A DNA stretch of 64,000 nucleotides. Origin: Clostridia bacterium (GTDB taxonomy: Bacteria; Bacillota; Clostridia; Peptostreptococcales; Anaerovoracaceae). The stretch is from contig CABJAP010000008.1 in assembly GCA_902363595.1 (NCBI GenBank), forward strand, positions 154,302-218,301, given 5' to 3'. Under the pieces are notes generated by a model that was not told the origin of the DNA, made no database searches, and saw nothing but the letters and a program-made list of their open reading frames with translations. The position numbers and the translations under genes were made by a program. Shown here one piece after another: positions 38,842 through 47,988 of this stretch; position 1 is the stretch's first letter; the number at the start of each line of letters is the position of its first letter.

Positions 38842-40167
38842 TTACCTCCCAATGCTGCTCTTGTCAGCAAATCTTGTGTATTTACCCAGCCATGTCACAT
38901 CCACTGTGCCGGTCGGGCCGCTTCTGTGCTTGGCAACAATAACTTCGCATTCTCCAGGCTTATCGGTATCCTCATTGTAATATTCATCCCGATAAAGGAA
39001 AATTACAATATCTGCGTCCTGCTCGATAGAACCGGATTCCCGCAGGTCAGCCAGCATAGGCCTGTGGTTGGGCCGCTGCTCCGGGGCACGTGACAGCTGA
39101 GAAAGAACAATGACCGGGCAGTCCAGCTCTCTGGCCAGGAGCTTGAGATTTCTGGAGAGGGCCGAAATTTCCTGCGTTCTGCTGTCCGTTTTTTTACCTT
39201 CCAGATTCATTAGCTGGAGATAGTCAATGACGATCAAGTCCAATCCGCTCTCTGCTTTCAAGCGGCGGCATTTGTTCTTCATCTCCATGATGCTGATGCC
39301 GGGCGTATCGTCGATATTTATATTTGCTCTGGAAAGAACGTCCAGCGCCATATTGATCTGGTCCCAATCTTTTCTTTCCAGGTTTCCTGTTTTTAAATTC
39401 TGCATATCAATACGGGATTCCATAGAGAGCAGTCTCTGTCCAAGCTGCTCTTTGGACATCTCCATACTAAAGATCATCACGCTGGCGTCGCCCTTGATCG
39501 CTGCTTGCTGCGCCACACTTAGGGCAAAAGCAGTTTTTCCCATGGCCGGCCTTGCGGCCAGTATGATCAGGTCGGATCTCTGCAGACCGGAAGTCATCTG
39601 ATCCAGATCGCGAAATCCAGTTGTCAGTCCGGTCAAATTTCCGTCCAGCTGGGAAATTCTGTCGATAATATTGATGTTTTCCAGCAGTACGTCCTTAATA
39701 TGGGCAAAATCGCTCTTCTGCCCTTTTTGGGCTATTTCAAAGATTCCCTGTTCCGCAAAATCGAGAATCGCATTGGTATCCATATTTTCTTCGTAGCTCT
39801 TTTGAACAATATCATCGGCCGTGGATATGAGCCTGCGAAGGGATGCCTTTTGTGAAATGATCTTTGCGTATTCGGCCGCGTTGGATGTGGATGGGACATC
39901 TGCCGAAAGTGTTGCTATGTACGCCCTGCCGCCTACCATTTCCAGCGAATTGCGTTTTTTCAATTCTTCGGAAACGGTCAGCGCGTCCACCGGCGCGCTT
40001 CGTTTATATAAATCCGTAATTGCTTTAAAAATCTCTTTATGGGTTTCGCTGTAAAAGTCATCCGGCGTCAAAAGCTCTACCACATCGAACAGAGCATCCT
40101 TATCCAGCAGTGCCGAACCTAGTACCGAGCGTTCAGCCTCTCCATTATGAGGAGGAATTCTTTCCAT
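38842..40167 (-). CDS. dnaB: Replicative DNA helicase DnaB
   Basis: A 441-residue hexameric helicase (called DnaC in Bacillus): N-terminal domain (about 1-110), linker, and RecA-like domain with Walker A in LAARPAMGKTAFAL, Walker B in LDLIVIDYLQLM and the sensor/arginine region LSQLSRAPEQRPNHRPMLADLRESGSIEQDAD. All motifs are intact and no intein is present. It unwinds DNA at the replication fork. The order yybS-gdpP-rplI-dnaB is conserved in Firmicutes. Confidence 0.96.
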   Translation of the reverse strand: MERIPPHNGEAERSVLGSALLDKDALFDVVELLTPDDFYSETHKEIFKAITDLYKRSAPVDALTVSEELKKRNSLEMVGGRAYIATLSADVPSTSNAAEYAKIISQKASLRRLISTADDIVQKSYEENMDTNAILDFAEQGIFEIAQKGQKSDFAHIKDVLLENINIIDRISQLDGNLTGLTTGFRDLDQMTSGLQRSDLIILAARPAMGKTAFALSVAQQAAIKGDASVMIFSMEMSKEQLGQRLLSMESRIDMQNLKTGNLERKDWDQINMALDVLSRANINIDDTPGISIMEMKNKCRRLKAESGLDLIVIDYLQLMNLEGKKTDSRTQEISALSRNLKLLARELDCPVIVLSQLSRAPEQRPNHRPMLADLRESGSIEQDADIVIFLYRDEYYNEDTDKPGECEVIVAKHRSGPTGTVDVTWLGKYTRFADKSSIGR

Positions 40168-40185
40168 GTTTCGTTCCTCTTCTCT

Positions 40186-40629
40186 TTAGACTGTAACAGT
40201 CACTTTCAGCTGAGCGGATACTTCCGGATACAGCTTAATCGGAACAGTAAATGTTCCAGTCTGTTTAATAGGGCTTTCCAGTTCGATTTTTTTCTTGTCG
40301 ACTTTGATCTTATGCTGGTCCGCCAGCGCCTGGGCGATGTCTTTGGATGTAATGGAGCCGAAAAGTCTGCCGCCTTCGCCGCCTTTTGTCTTGATGGTTA
40401 CGGAAAGAGCGCTGATTTTTTTAGCTGTTTCTTCGGCAGACGCTTTTTGCTCTGCCTTTTTTTCTGCCGCGATTTCTTTTTGTTTTTTTAAGCTCTTTAT
40501 ATTGCCCTCTGTCGCTTCTTTGGCGATTCCCTTGGGAATCAGCATATTCCTGGCGTAGCCGTCGCTTACTTTTACAACGTCTCCGGCTTTGCCTGTACCT
40601 TTTAAATCTTTTTGCAATATTACTATCAT
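40186..40629 (-). CDS. rplI: 50S ribosomal protein L9
   Basis: A 147-residue L9: N-terminal RNA-binding domain starting MIVILQKDLKGTGKAGDVVKVSDGYARN, the long connecting helix (about 45-75), and the C-terminal domain with GKLFGSIT-like GGRLFGSITSKDIA. It stabilises the ribosome near the L1 stalk. It lies between gdpP and dnaB with short gaps (27 and 18 bases). Confidence 0.97.
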   Translation of the reverse strand: MIVILQKDLKGTGKAGDVVKVSDGYARNMLIPKGIAKEATEGNIKSLKKQKEIAAEKKAEQKASAEETAKKISALSVTIKTKGGEGGRLFGSITSKDIAQALADQHKIKVDKKKIELESPIKQTGTFTVPIKLYPEVSAQLKVTVTV

Positions 40630-40656
40630 TTTATTGTAACCTCCTAATGTGATGAG

Positions 40657-42411
40657 TTAAAGAAAATCTTTCAGAATTTCTTTTAATTTTTCCAAAGTTT
40701 CTTCCGGCGTCATCGTTACCTGAGCACCGGCCGTGTTGAGATGTCCGCCGCCTCCCAGCTGTTCCATGATCAGCTGCACGTTTACATCTCCCAGAGATCG
40801 GGCGCTTACCACGGTCTGGCCATGCTCGTTTTGTCCGGCGACAAAGGTCGCCTGGATTCCCTGTACCGTGAGAAGCTCATCGGCTACCTGGGAGTTGACG
40901 ATTTGGGCGTTGGGGTTCCTTCCTTGACAAACGGACATCGCGATGCCGTCTTCCAAGAACTGAGCATTGGCAATGCACTTTGCCCGAATTTGAAAGCTTT
41001 CCAAATCCGCCTGAAAATATTTTTTAACGGTAACCGTATCAGCTCCGCATCTGCGCAGCCATGAGGCCGCCTCAAAGGTACGTACGCCGGTCTTTACAGC
41101 AAATCGATTGGTGTCTACGGTGATTCCCGCCAGCAGCGCCTCCGCCTCCATTTTTTTCAGAGACTTTTTATCCCCGGAATACTGGATGATCTCGGTTACC
41201 AGCTCGGAAGTGGAGGAAGCATACGGTTCCATGTAGGAAAGAATCATGTTGAGAATCGCTTCCTCGGCCTTACGATGATGGTCTATAACAACAATTTTTT
41301 CCAAATCCAGGAGCTCCGGGCATTCCACCAAACTAGGTCTGTGGGTGTCCAAAACTACGATCAGAACGTTCTCGTCGCTAAGGGAAATTGCTTTTTCTGA
41401 GTTAATAAAATTATATTCTTCCGTTTCCTTAGCTGCCTGGTAAATAGCGGTGAGAGCTTCATTGTACCCGTTTATCACGATATAGGCTTCTTTTTTTATG
41501 TTGGCTGCTATTCGAAAGATGCCCAAAGCAGCGCCGAAGCAGTCCATGTCAGGGTTACGATGACCCATAATAATTACTTTGGATGATTGCTCCATCAGCT
41601 GTTTGAGCGCATGGGCGATCACTCGGGATTTCCCTTTGTTACGCTTTTCCACAGTTTGCATCTTTCCGCCGTAATATTCGATGCGCCTTACGTTTTTGAC
41701 CACCGCCTGGTCGCCTCCGCGGCCAAGAGCGATCTCCAGTGCATCATTGGCATACTGTTCCGTCTCCATTGGATTCTTGCCGGCTACACCGATGCCGATG
41801 CTCAAGGTTACGGGAAAGTCCGATTCGGTCTCCAGCTCGCGAATCTCGTCCAAAATCGGAAATTTTGTCTCAACCAGCTTTTCATAATATTTGTACTCGA
41901 AGACCATGAAATACAGATGTTCCTTGTATCTGGTAATAGATGCGCTCATCTTCGTTCCCCAGCTCCGAACCACCTTGTCGATCTCCGAAGCCAGCATCAT
42001 TTGTTTTTCTTCTCCTGTGCTGGAAGTAAGTTCATCGAAGTTATCCACATTGACGATAGCCATACAGCTCCGTTCCTCGTTGTGAAGGGTTTTGAGCATC
42101 TCATAGGTGGTGACATCGAAAAAATACATAGCAATACTGGCCAGCTCACCGTCTCCGATAAAAGAAGTCAATATCTTGAAAATTTTATCGTTGCGGGAAA
42201 TGGTCAGCGATCTGCCCTCCCTGGTTGCTGCTATAATCTCAGCATGCTTGATCCCTGTAAGAGCATATATATCCGCCCCCCGGATGCCGTCATAAATGAA
42301 CACCTCGTCGATCTTGGAGCTGGCTCTGGATACTTTTCCCTGGGGATTGAGTACGCAAAGAGGCACCGGTGAATATGCGGCAAGTAATTTTTCTATTCGA
42401 CTTACATACAT
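40657..42411 (-). CDS. gdpP: GdpP-type cyclic-di-AMP phosphodiesterase lacking the membrane part
   Basis: A 584-residue DHH-family phosphodiesterase: PAS-like (about 8-85), degenerate GGDEF (about 90-250), DHH (about 275-440: MGHRNPDMDCFGAALG, VVLDTHRP, VVIDHHRKAEE) and DHHA1 (GGGGHLNTAGAQV near 555). It hydrolyses the messenger c-di-AMP to pApA, affecting potassium, wall stress and sporulation. Bacillus GdpP (about 660 residues) begins with two membrane helices. This protein starts directly at the PAS with MYVSRIEKLLAAYSPVPL, so it is predicted soluble. The metal-binding residues look complete. Confidence 0.9.
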   Translation of the reverse strand: MYVSRIEKLLAAYSPVPLCVLNPQGKVSRASSKIDEVFIYDGIRGADIYALTGIKHAEIIAATREGRSLTISRNDKIFKILTSFIGDGELASIAMYFFDVTTYEMLKTLHNEERSCMAIVNVDNFDELTSSTGEEKQMMLASEIDKVVRSWGTKMSASITRYKEHLYFMVFEYKYYEKLVETKFPILDEIRELETESDFPVTLSIGIGVAGKNPMETEQYANDALEIALGRGGDQAVVKNVRRIEYYGGKMQTVEKRNKGKSRVIAHALKQLMEQSSKVIIMGHRNPDMDCFGAALGIFRIAANIKKEAYIVINGYNEALTAIYQAAKETEEYNFINSEKAISLSDENVLIVVLDTHRPSLVECPELLDLEKIVVIDHHRKAEEAILNMILSYMEPYASSTSELVTEIIQYSGDKKSLKKMEAEALLAGITVDTNRFAVKTGVRTFEAASWLRRCGADTVTVKKYFQADLESFQIRAKCIANAQFLEDGIAMSVCQGRNPNAQIVNSQVADELLTVQGIQATFVAGQNEHGQTVVSARSLGDVNVQLIMEQLGGGGHLNTAGAQVTMTPEETLEKLKEILKDFL

Positions 42412-42439
42412 GTAGTATAATCTCCTATTCCGGTATCAT

Positions 42440-43174
42440 CTAGCTGAGTTTTTCTTTCAATCGGAACATTACGTCCGCGAATCCCAGGAGAAGCAGTGCG
42501 ATCTTGCCCAGCCCGGTAAAAAGAAAGAAAAGAATGATGATAACAGCGATTGCCTTGGGCGCCCCTTTTTTATGACAGAACATAAAAATTACGGACATGC
42601 CTTGAAGGCAGAACACAAAGTTAAACAATGCGTTTATATTGGCATATAGCAGGTCTCCTATTTTTATCCCGGTTTTTGCCAGAATCCAGGATAAAAGGAA
42701 TATTATCACCCAGCCGATAATAACATTTCTTGGGAGGTCAAATTCGCGAAATCTGGGCATTTTGAGCGCTAACGCGCCGCCCGGTTTTACGATCCTGCTA
42801 AGTATCGTATATTCGATATAAGCTGCGATTGCTGTAAAGATACAAATGGTGGACGGCACTAGATCAGCAGCCTGTCCATACACCTGGGTAAAAAACTGTA
42901 CCCGCTCTGTCTCAGTCGTCTCTTTCCCAAGCAGGTCCCCGACCATCGGGTCCTTTGCCAAGGTTTGGGCCATGTAACGGACGCTTTCCTGGAGCGTATC
43001 TAAGATCCCGTTTCCTGTGGCAGAAGCAATAATCATAATAAGAATGGATCCGATAACTCCTGCAAAGATCCCTTCCAGTACCACCCGGTAAGGCGAAAGC
43101 CTTTTTCCCATGGCTTGAATCATGATGGGAACAGGCAGAACCAATGCCGCTATGAAAACAAATGTCAAATACAT
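42440..43174 (-). CDS. yybS: YybS-like membrane protein (DUF2232)
   Basis: A 244-residue membrane protein with about six to seven hydrophobic segments. The N-terminal TM pair (MYLTFVFIAALVLPVPIMI) and the helical C-terminus fit the YybS/DUF2232 family, which lies upstream of gdpP-rplI-dnaB in many Firmicutes. The start at 43174 follows GGAAGGAAC; upstream codons read into non-coding leader. Its own function is unknown. With a soluble GdpP next door it might provide a membrane contact, but that is speculation. Confidence 0.82.
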   Translation of the reverse strand: MYLTFVFIAALVLPVPIMIQAMGKRLSPYRVVLEGIFAGVIGSILIMIIASATGNGILDTLQESVRYMAQTLAKDPMVGDLLGKETTETERVQFFTQVYGQAADLVPSTICIFTAIAAYIEYTILSRIVKPGGALALKMPRFREFDLPRNVIIGWVIIFLLSWILAKTGIKIGDLLYANINALFNFVFCLQGMSVIFMFCHKKGAPKAIAVIIILFFLFTGLGKIALLLLGFADVMFRLKEKLS

Positions 43175-43222
43175 GAAAGGTTCCTTCCTTGCGGCAGTAC
43201 CGCAATTCGATGGTTGAAGTTT

Positions 43223-43251
43223 ATTATAACACAATTAAACGATCTTGTCTG
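43223..43251 (-). promoter_or_regulatory. Probable promoter of the yybS-gdpP-rplI-dnaB operon
   Basis: On the minus strand: CAGACA (43251-43246), 17-base spacer and TATAAT (43228-43223), about 50 bases before the yybS ATG. The -10 is perfect and the -35 matches at four of six positions. Confidence 0.6.
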
Positions 43252-43310
43252 CCACTAGATGTAGTGCCTGTTTTTTGATAAAATACTGTATATGAAAGGA
43301 GGGCAGCGTT

Positions 43311-43988
43311 TTGAATAAAATGACAATTTGCCTGGTCAGCTGCCTTTTACTGACGTCCACATCTGTTTTTCCTCAGATCACCCCGTCATCCGGCGCCGTT
43401 TATCAAGAAGGCTTTTCTTATTGCGAAATTACACCTTTTATTGCTTCCCGAATTGAAGGAAAATCCTACCGGGAAAACCCGGATATTTCGCTGGCTGATC
43501 TGCGTTATGTAAGGATCAAATACATTGATTTTGAAGGTAATGAAAAGGACGGCGAGCTGATTGTCAATCGCAGGATCGCCCGCGATACAGTGGAAATCTT
43601 TTATCAGCTTTATCGTCACAAGTATCCCCTGCAGGAGGTGTCTTTGATCGATGATTACGGGGCCAGTGACGACCGCTCCATGGAAGCCAACAATACCGCG
43701 GCCTTTAATTACCGCAAGATTACCGGCAGCACCAGTCTGTCCCGCCACGCCTACGGTATGGCCATCGATATCAATCCCCTCATCAATCCATATGTGAAGG
43801 GATCGACCGTGCTTCCCGCCGGCGGCAACGTTTACGCCCAGCGCAGCGCTGAAAAGTGCACTGGAAAATATGCTTCTTTTATGATCCAGCGAGGAGATTT
43901 TATCTATAAGCTTTTTATGGAGCATGGTTTTACCTGGGGCGGTGACTGGAGAAGTCTGAAAGATTATCAGCATTTTGAGAAGGAGTAG
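43311..43988 (+). CDS. M15-family D-alanyl-D-alanine carboxypeptidase-like peptidase
   Basis: A 225-residue exported peptidase: signal peptide (about 1-20), then an M15C-type domain with the zinc motif SRHAYGMAIDINP (His and Asp ligands) and the closing YQHFE (final His). It also has the TAAFNYR and GDWRSLKDY segments usual in VanY/M15C proteins. It would trim D-Ala or cut LD bonds in peptidoglycan. Translation starts at TTG 43311, eight bases after AAAGGAGGG; the ATG at 43320 is the alternative. It is divergent from the yybS operon. Confidence 0.87.
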   Translation: MNKMTICLVSCLLLTSTSVFPQITPSSGAVYQEGFSYCEITPFIASRIEGKSYRENPDISLADLRYVRIKYIDFEGNEKDGELIVNRRIARDTVEIFYQLYRHKYPLQEVSLIDDYGASDDRSMEANNTAAFNYRKITGSTSLSRHAYGMAIDINPLINPYVKGSTVLPAGGNVYAQRSAEKCTGKYASFMIQRGDFIYKLFMEHGFTWGGDWRSLKDYQHFEKE

Positions 43989-44153
43989 GGGCTGGATCTG
44001 TTTTGCGCCAGGCTCCAGCGCGTCCTGCAGCCTGGACAGCAAAGCGGCCGGCGTTGGCGGATAGACAAGGGGAACTCAGGGTCAGCGGCGGTGGCGGCAG
44101 GTCTTCCACAAGACAAAAGTTAAATCTTATGCCGGGAATCTATTCGAAATAGG

Positions 44154-44196
44154 AAAAAACAGGCTGCTTGTCCATAGAAAAACAGCCTGTTTTTTA
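44154..44196. terminator. Bidirectional intrinsic terminator
   Basis: AAAAAACAGGCTG and CAGCCTGTTTTTT form a perfect 13-bp stem around about 17 bases. It separates the plus-strand M15 gene from the minus-strand sigma-54 operon end at 44274. Confidence 0.87.
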
Positions 44197-44273
44197 TTTT
44201 TCAGGGTTTGGAAGATTGTCTTTACTTCCTTAGGGTTCACATAGAACTCTGCCAGGATTATGCGACCCACAGG

Positions 44274-45191
44274 CTAAGTTCTATTTTTTAGCAGCTCCTC
44301 CGCATTTTTATAAAAGACACGCGCTTCTAGTTCTTTGTCTCCACCGCAGGCTTCCTCCACAATTCGAATCGGGGCCGCTTCTTGTCCCCAGGGCCAATCG
44401 GTGCCAAAGAGGACCCGCCGCTCTCCGAATCTTTTCAGGAACTCCTTCACTACAGAAGATGGCTGGAATGACGTATCTACGTAAAGATTTTTCATATCTG
44501 CACCTTCCCATAACTGGTCATAATCAAACGTTCCGCCGCAATGAGCGCCCACGAAATTAATGTTGGGAAACCGGGACACTAATTCTAAAAAGTCCGGATT
44601 GGATCCATTTTCAGGCGCATTGCGGTAGCTTTCTTCCGGATGAAAGTAGCAGAAGCTATAAGTATGACAGATAACCGGCTTACCCGTTTCCTCCCAAGCC
44701 TTCAGCGCTTCTGCCACCTCAGAGGACAGCAGCTTTTTCCTCTGCAGGATAGGGTGTATTTTCAGGCCCGCCGCACCTTTTTCTGCATCCTGCACAATTT
44801 TTTTACTAGCAGCCTTTCCCAAGTCAAAGTCAATACATGTGAAAGGCGTTATTCTCGGATCCAGCTTGGATGCCGCCAATACTTCTTCAAAACCGACATG
44901 AGGCAGCACCGGCAAAATCCATATGCCGGTAATTTGGTTTTCATCCATTGACGTTTGCAAGTTCTGCAAAGTGGCTGTATGGTTCCTCGCCTGCTCTTCG
45001 TTGAGCGCACTTTCACTAAATACCAAAGGGTCTAAATTCTCAAATTCCTCCGGCATCAGCATATTGTTTGCTTCCAGCTGTTCCAAGTAATTATGATGGT
45101 CCCGCTTCCTTACATTTTGCTTAAAAGTAATGTTCTTTCCATAGAGGATATCTCCTAAATGGCCGTGCGAATCGATTATTTTTCTGCCCAT
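44274..45191 (-). CDS. Amidohydrolase-family metal-dependent hydrolase
   Basis: A 305-residue TIM-barrel hydrolase. DSHGHLGDI near the start is the HxH metal motif. A conserved Lys in AAGLKIHPIL, His in PVICHTYS and VGAHCGG, and Asp in LFGTDWPWG complete the amidohydrolase-2 pattern. It is third in a sigma-54 operon after a transporter and a P1 peptidase and starts at the last base of the P1 stop. Members hydrolyse amides, decarboxylate acids or open lactones. Acting on the product of the P1 enzyme is a reasonable inference, but the substrate is unknown. Confidence 0.84.
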   Translation of the reverse strand: MGRKIIDSHGHLGDILYGKNITFKQNVRKRDHHNYLEQLEANNMLMPEEFENLDPLVFSESALNEEQARNHTATLQNLQTSMDENQITGIWILPVLPHVGFEEVLAASKLDPRITPFTCIDFDLGKAASKKIVQDAEKGAAGLKIHPILQRKKLLSSEVAEALKAWEETGKPVICHTYSFCYFHPEESYRNAPENGSNPDFLELVSRFPNINFVGAHCGGTFDYDQLWEGADMKNLYVDTSFQPSSVVKEFLKRFGERRVLFGTDWPWGQEAAPIRIVEEACGGDKELEARVFYKNAEELLKNRT

Positions 45192-46309
45192 TATCTTCTC
45201 CTTTCACTGAGGATTTCCGCAACCTGTTCTTTTGGTAATGCAAAGATTTTATTATGTTGGATTCCTTCCATTGTTTCCGCTGCGCAAAGAGCATTCAAAA
45301 TAGCCTCTTCCACCGCATCAGCAACCGCTTTATAGATGGGATCCATTCTATGATCGCCGAGAATTTGCGCTACAGCTTCGGTATGTGTGAAAGCATTTTC
45401 GTTGGCTGTGGAAAAGGCCACAAAGATGTCCCCTGACCCATTTTCATAGCCGGAACCCAGCTTGCCGATTCCAATGGGAACCCGCTTGCACATCTTTGAT
45501 AGCTGAATGGGATTGACGGGAGCGTCCGTGGCAAGTACGACGATGATTGATCCCGTGCCCGGTTTGGCCATTGCCATGTTGTAAACCGGGTCAGCGCCGG
45601 TAAGTTTTTCGCCCATGGGAATTCCATTTATTGTGAACCATTTTCGCGCGCCGTGATTGGCCTGCACTAGAACACCCACCGTATATCCGCCGTCTTCCCG
45701 GCTTAACTTTCTGGATGAAGTGCCGGTACCGCCTTTAAATTCATGGCAGACCATGCCGGTGCCTCCTCCCACGTTACCTTCTTCGATAAAGCCTCCGTGG
45801 GCGTTTTCCAATGCTTCCATGACGTGATGCTCTTTTACATGAAATCCATTGGTATCATTGAGTATGCCGTCATAGGTCTCTCCCACTACCGGATAAAAAT
45901 ATCCGCTGCCTTCTATTTCATTACCCTGGAAAACCAGCGGATGATAAAATTTATTTTCCAGCATCCACTTTGTCACCGAATCCCGGACAATGCCCACGCT
46001 ATTCGTATTGGTGATCATAATCGGGCCGTGTATAAATCCAGAATCATCCATCCAATGGGTTCCGGTCAGCTCCCCATTTCCATTCAAATCATGCCGCCCT
46101 GCATATACGACACTTCTCTGTCTGCCTCTGGGTAAAATCGCCGTTACCCCAGTTCGGGCAAAATTAGATCCCATGCCACTGTAATCCTCAGGTTCTCCTT
46201 TTATAATTGTGCTATAACCCACCATGACACCATCCACGTCGGTTATGGCATTGTATGTACCGGTTTCTCCGTCCAAGCTGATTCCCAGTTCCCTTGCTCT
46301 TTTTTTCAT
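45191..46309 (-). CDS. P1 family (DmpA/BapA-type) N-terminal-nucleophile aminopeptidase
   Basis: A 372-residue S58/P1 peptidase. The family is made as a precursor that cuts itself before a nucleophilic Ser or Thr into alpha and beta chains, and hydrolyses L-amino-acid amides, D-Ala esters or beta-amino-acid peptides. Visible signatures are DVDGVMVGYSTI, ITNTNSVGIVRDS, EGNVGGGTGMVCHEFKGGTGTSSR with the usual self-cleavage region following (YTVGVLVQANHGAR), and the C-terminal TDAPVN. Length is normal. It lies between the transporter and the amidohydrolase in the sigma-54 operon. No signal peptide, so cytoplasmic. Confidence 0.88.
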   Translation of the reverse strand: MKKRARELGISLDGETGTYNAITDVDGVMVGYSTIIKGEPEDYSGMGSNFARTGVTAILPRGRQRSVVYAGRHDLNGNGELTGTHWMDDSGFIHGPIMITNTNSVGIVRDSVTKWMLENKFYHPLVFQGNEIEGSGYFYPVVGETYDGILNDTNGFHVKEHHVMEALENAHGGFIEEGNVGGGTGMVCHEFKGGTGTSSRKLSREDGGYTVGVLVQANHGARKWFTINGIPMGEKLTGADPVYNMAMAKPGTGSIIVVLATDAPVNPIQLSKMCKRVPIGIGKLGSGYENGSGDIFVAFSTANENAFTHTEAVAQILGDHRMDPIYKAVADAVEEAILNALCAAETMEGIQHNKIFALPKEQVAEILSERRR

Positions 46310-46326
46310 AATAATCTCCTTTTTTA

Positions 46327-47742
46327 TTAACGTCTGATTAGTTTTTCAAACCCCGCTTCACTATGGGGTTTACCTGTTTTCTTTTGCTCTAAGGCACGCT
46401 TAAGTGCTTGGTGGCGCGCTTTGGTCACCGGATAAACGATGGCCAGCAGTCCGGCACAGACGCCCAGAATTCCTGGAAGAAGGGTATTGGCGGAAATGAT
46501 TGTTTCTGCCGCTTTTGCCTCCTGTCCGGCAACATCGTATCCTCCAAATTGTAAAAACACGCCCAGCAGCTGCATAGAAACGGCAGTTCCACATTTTTGA
46601 ATCAAATCCATCAACCCGGCCATAGCACCGATCCGCTCTTCTCCATTAACATATTCGTCTAGTTCGCTCAAATCATACATGAGTGAAAAGTAAACAGTAA
46701 AAAAGGTTGTATTGCCAAAGGTAAAGAAAAATGCCATGGCGATGGCCCATTCAAAAGATTTTACTCCGATGATGCCGAACAGACAGAGGACAGTTCCGCT
46801 GAAAAGCATCGCGCAGCAATAGACATGTTTTTTATCAAACTTTTTCCCCAGTCCATTGATGACCGGCGCCCAAAGCACGGAAAATAGTCCGATGCACGTG
46901 AAATAGAGGGACTGCTGTCCTGCTGTAACCTGAAAATTAGTTGTCAGCATATAGACTGCGCCGCCGCTGGCAGCCGCCGCAGCCATCGCCCAGAAAAAAA
47001 CGGTGATTCCCAAAAATCTGACCGGCCTCAGCTTTAAGACCTCCAGATAAGATAAAAAGAAATTCTTTCTTTTCTCTTTCTCTCCTTGTGCCGGGCTGGG
47101 ATTGGCGGCCTCTTTTCCTTTTGTACATAGGAGGCAGATTGACATTCCTAATATGATCAGAATTCCAAAGACAGTACCAACGGTCCTCCACCCCTGAACT
47201 GGACTGCTATCCAAAGTTTCCTCTACAAAAGCTACGATCATCGGGGGCAGAGCTAAGGCCAGAATCATGGTAGCGTAGCCGACCGCGCTTCCCCAGGCCC
47301 TAACACTGGTCCTTTCTTCAAAGTCATCCGTTAATTCTCCGCCCAAAGCGAAAAATGGGATTACATAGGTCGTATAGCAGGTATAATAGGCCATCGCAAT
47401 CACCATAAAATAAAGTACCTTTATATTTGAGGGCAAAGGTAAATCGCTGAAGATTAAATACATACAAATCCCATACGGGAAAACGGCTTTTGCCATAAAC
47501 GATCTGCGCCTGCCCATTCTGCTCTTACTATTATCAGACAAATAACCGATAAACGGATCCAGTACACCATTCCAAAGTACTGCGATTGAAGAGACCATTC
47601 CTGCCTTGACCGGCGCCACGCCGGCAATATCGGTAAGAAAAAACAGAAAGTAAAAGTTAAAGATATTAAGGGGTATGGCGTCGCCAAAAGCTCCTATGGC
47701 ATATCCCAGCTTAGTTCCGACAGATAATTTTTTTTCTGTCAT
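46327..47742 (-). CDS. GPH/MelB-type MFS symporter
   Basis: A 471-residue transporter with about 12 hydrophobic segments. It opens with KLGYAIGAFGDAIPLNIFNF and has DPFIGYLSDNSKSRMGRRRSFM, the GPH cation symporter signature (D-P-x-x-G-x-x-S-D, then R-x-G-R-R-R), and the FALGGELTDDFEERTSVRAWG segment. The family moves glycosides, pentosides or related solutes with Na+ or H+. As first gene of a sigma-54 operon with peptidase-type enzymes it may take up a conjugated amino acid or glycopeptide, which is inference. Confidence 0.9.
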   Translation of the reverse strand: MTEKKLSVGTKLGYAIGAFGDAIPLNIFNFYFLFFLTDIAGVAPVKAGMVSSIAVLWNGVLDPFIGYLSDNSKSRMGRRRSFMAKAVFPYGICMYLIFSDLPLPSNIKVLYFMVIAMAYYTCYTTYVIPFFALGGELTDDFEERTSVRAWGSAVGYATMILALALPPMIVAFVEETLDSSPVQGWRTVGTVFGILIILGMSICLLCTKGKEAANPSPAQGEKEKRKNFFLSYLEVLKLRPVRFLGITVFFWAMAAAAASGGAVYMLTTNFQVTAGQQSLYFTCIGLFSVLWAPVINGLGKKFDKKHVYCCAMLFSGTVLCLFGIIGVKSFEWAIAMAFFFTFGNTTFFTVYFSLMYDLSELDEYVNGEERIGAMAGLMDLIQKCGTAVSMQLLGVFLQFGGYDVAGQEAKAAETIISANTLLPGILGVCAGLLAIVYPVTKARHQALKRALEQKKTGKPHSEAGFEKLIRR

Positions 47743-47810
47743 AAAATTACTCCTTTCCTATTCCATCAGTTCAATAGGCTTTGGTTTGTACAAACACTAT
47801 CTATTTATAC

Positions 47811-47826
47811 AGCAAGGATTATGCCA
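47811..47826 (-). promoter_or_regulatory. Sigma-54 (-24/-12) promoter
   Basis: On the minus strand TGGCAT (47826-47821), five bases, then TTGCT (47815-47811), matching the RpoN consensus TGGCAC-N5-TTGCW at all but one position. It precedes the GPH transporter by about 70 bases; the adjacent gene is a sigma-54 enhancer-binding protein. Confidence 0.85.
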
Positions 47827-47903
47827 TCTAAAAACTATAAATATTGCCGAAAACCCACCTTTTTTATGAAAATTCAAACTTTTTAGGCATTAAAACAAAG
47901 GAG

Positions 47904-47977
47904 CGTCTAATTCTTTTGACACTCCTTCCTCCTTTATTTTCGGCATTCTTCATAAAAACGTCTAACTTTTTAGACAC
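47904..47977 (-). promoter_or_regulatory. Two 19-bp upstream activator sites for the sigma-54 operon
   Basis: CGTCTAATTCTTTTGACAC (47904-47922) and CGTCTAACTTTTTAGACAC (47959-47977) share CGTCTAA-N4-TT-N-GACAC and are near-palindromes, with starts 55 bp apart. Half-sites AACTTTTTAGG (47877) and TTTTTAGACAC (47986) also occur. They lie about 100-170 bp upstream of the -24/-12 element, the usual place for enhancer sites. Confidence 0.7.
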
Positions 47978-47988
47978 TGTAAAGGTTT

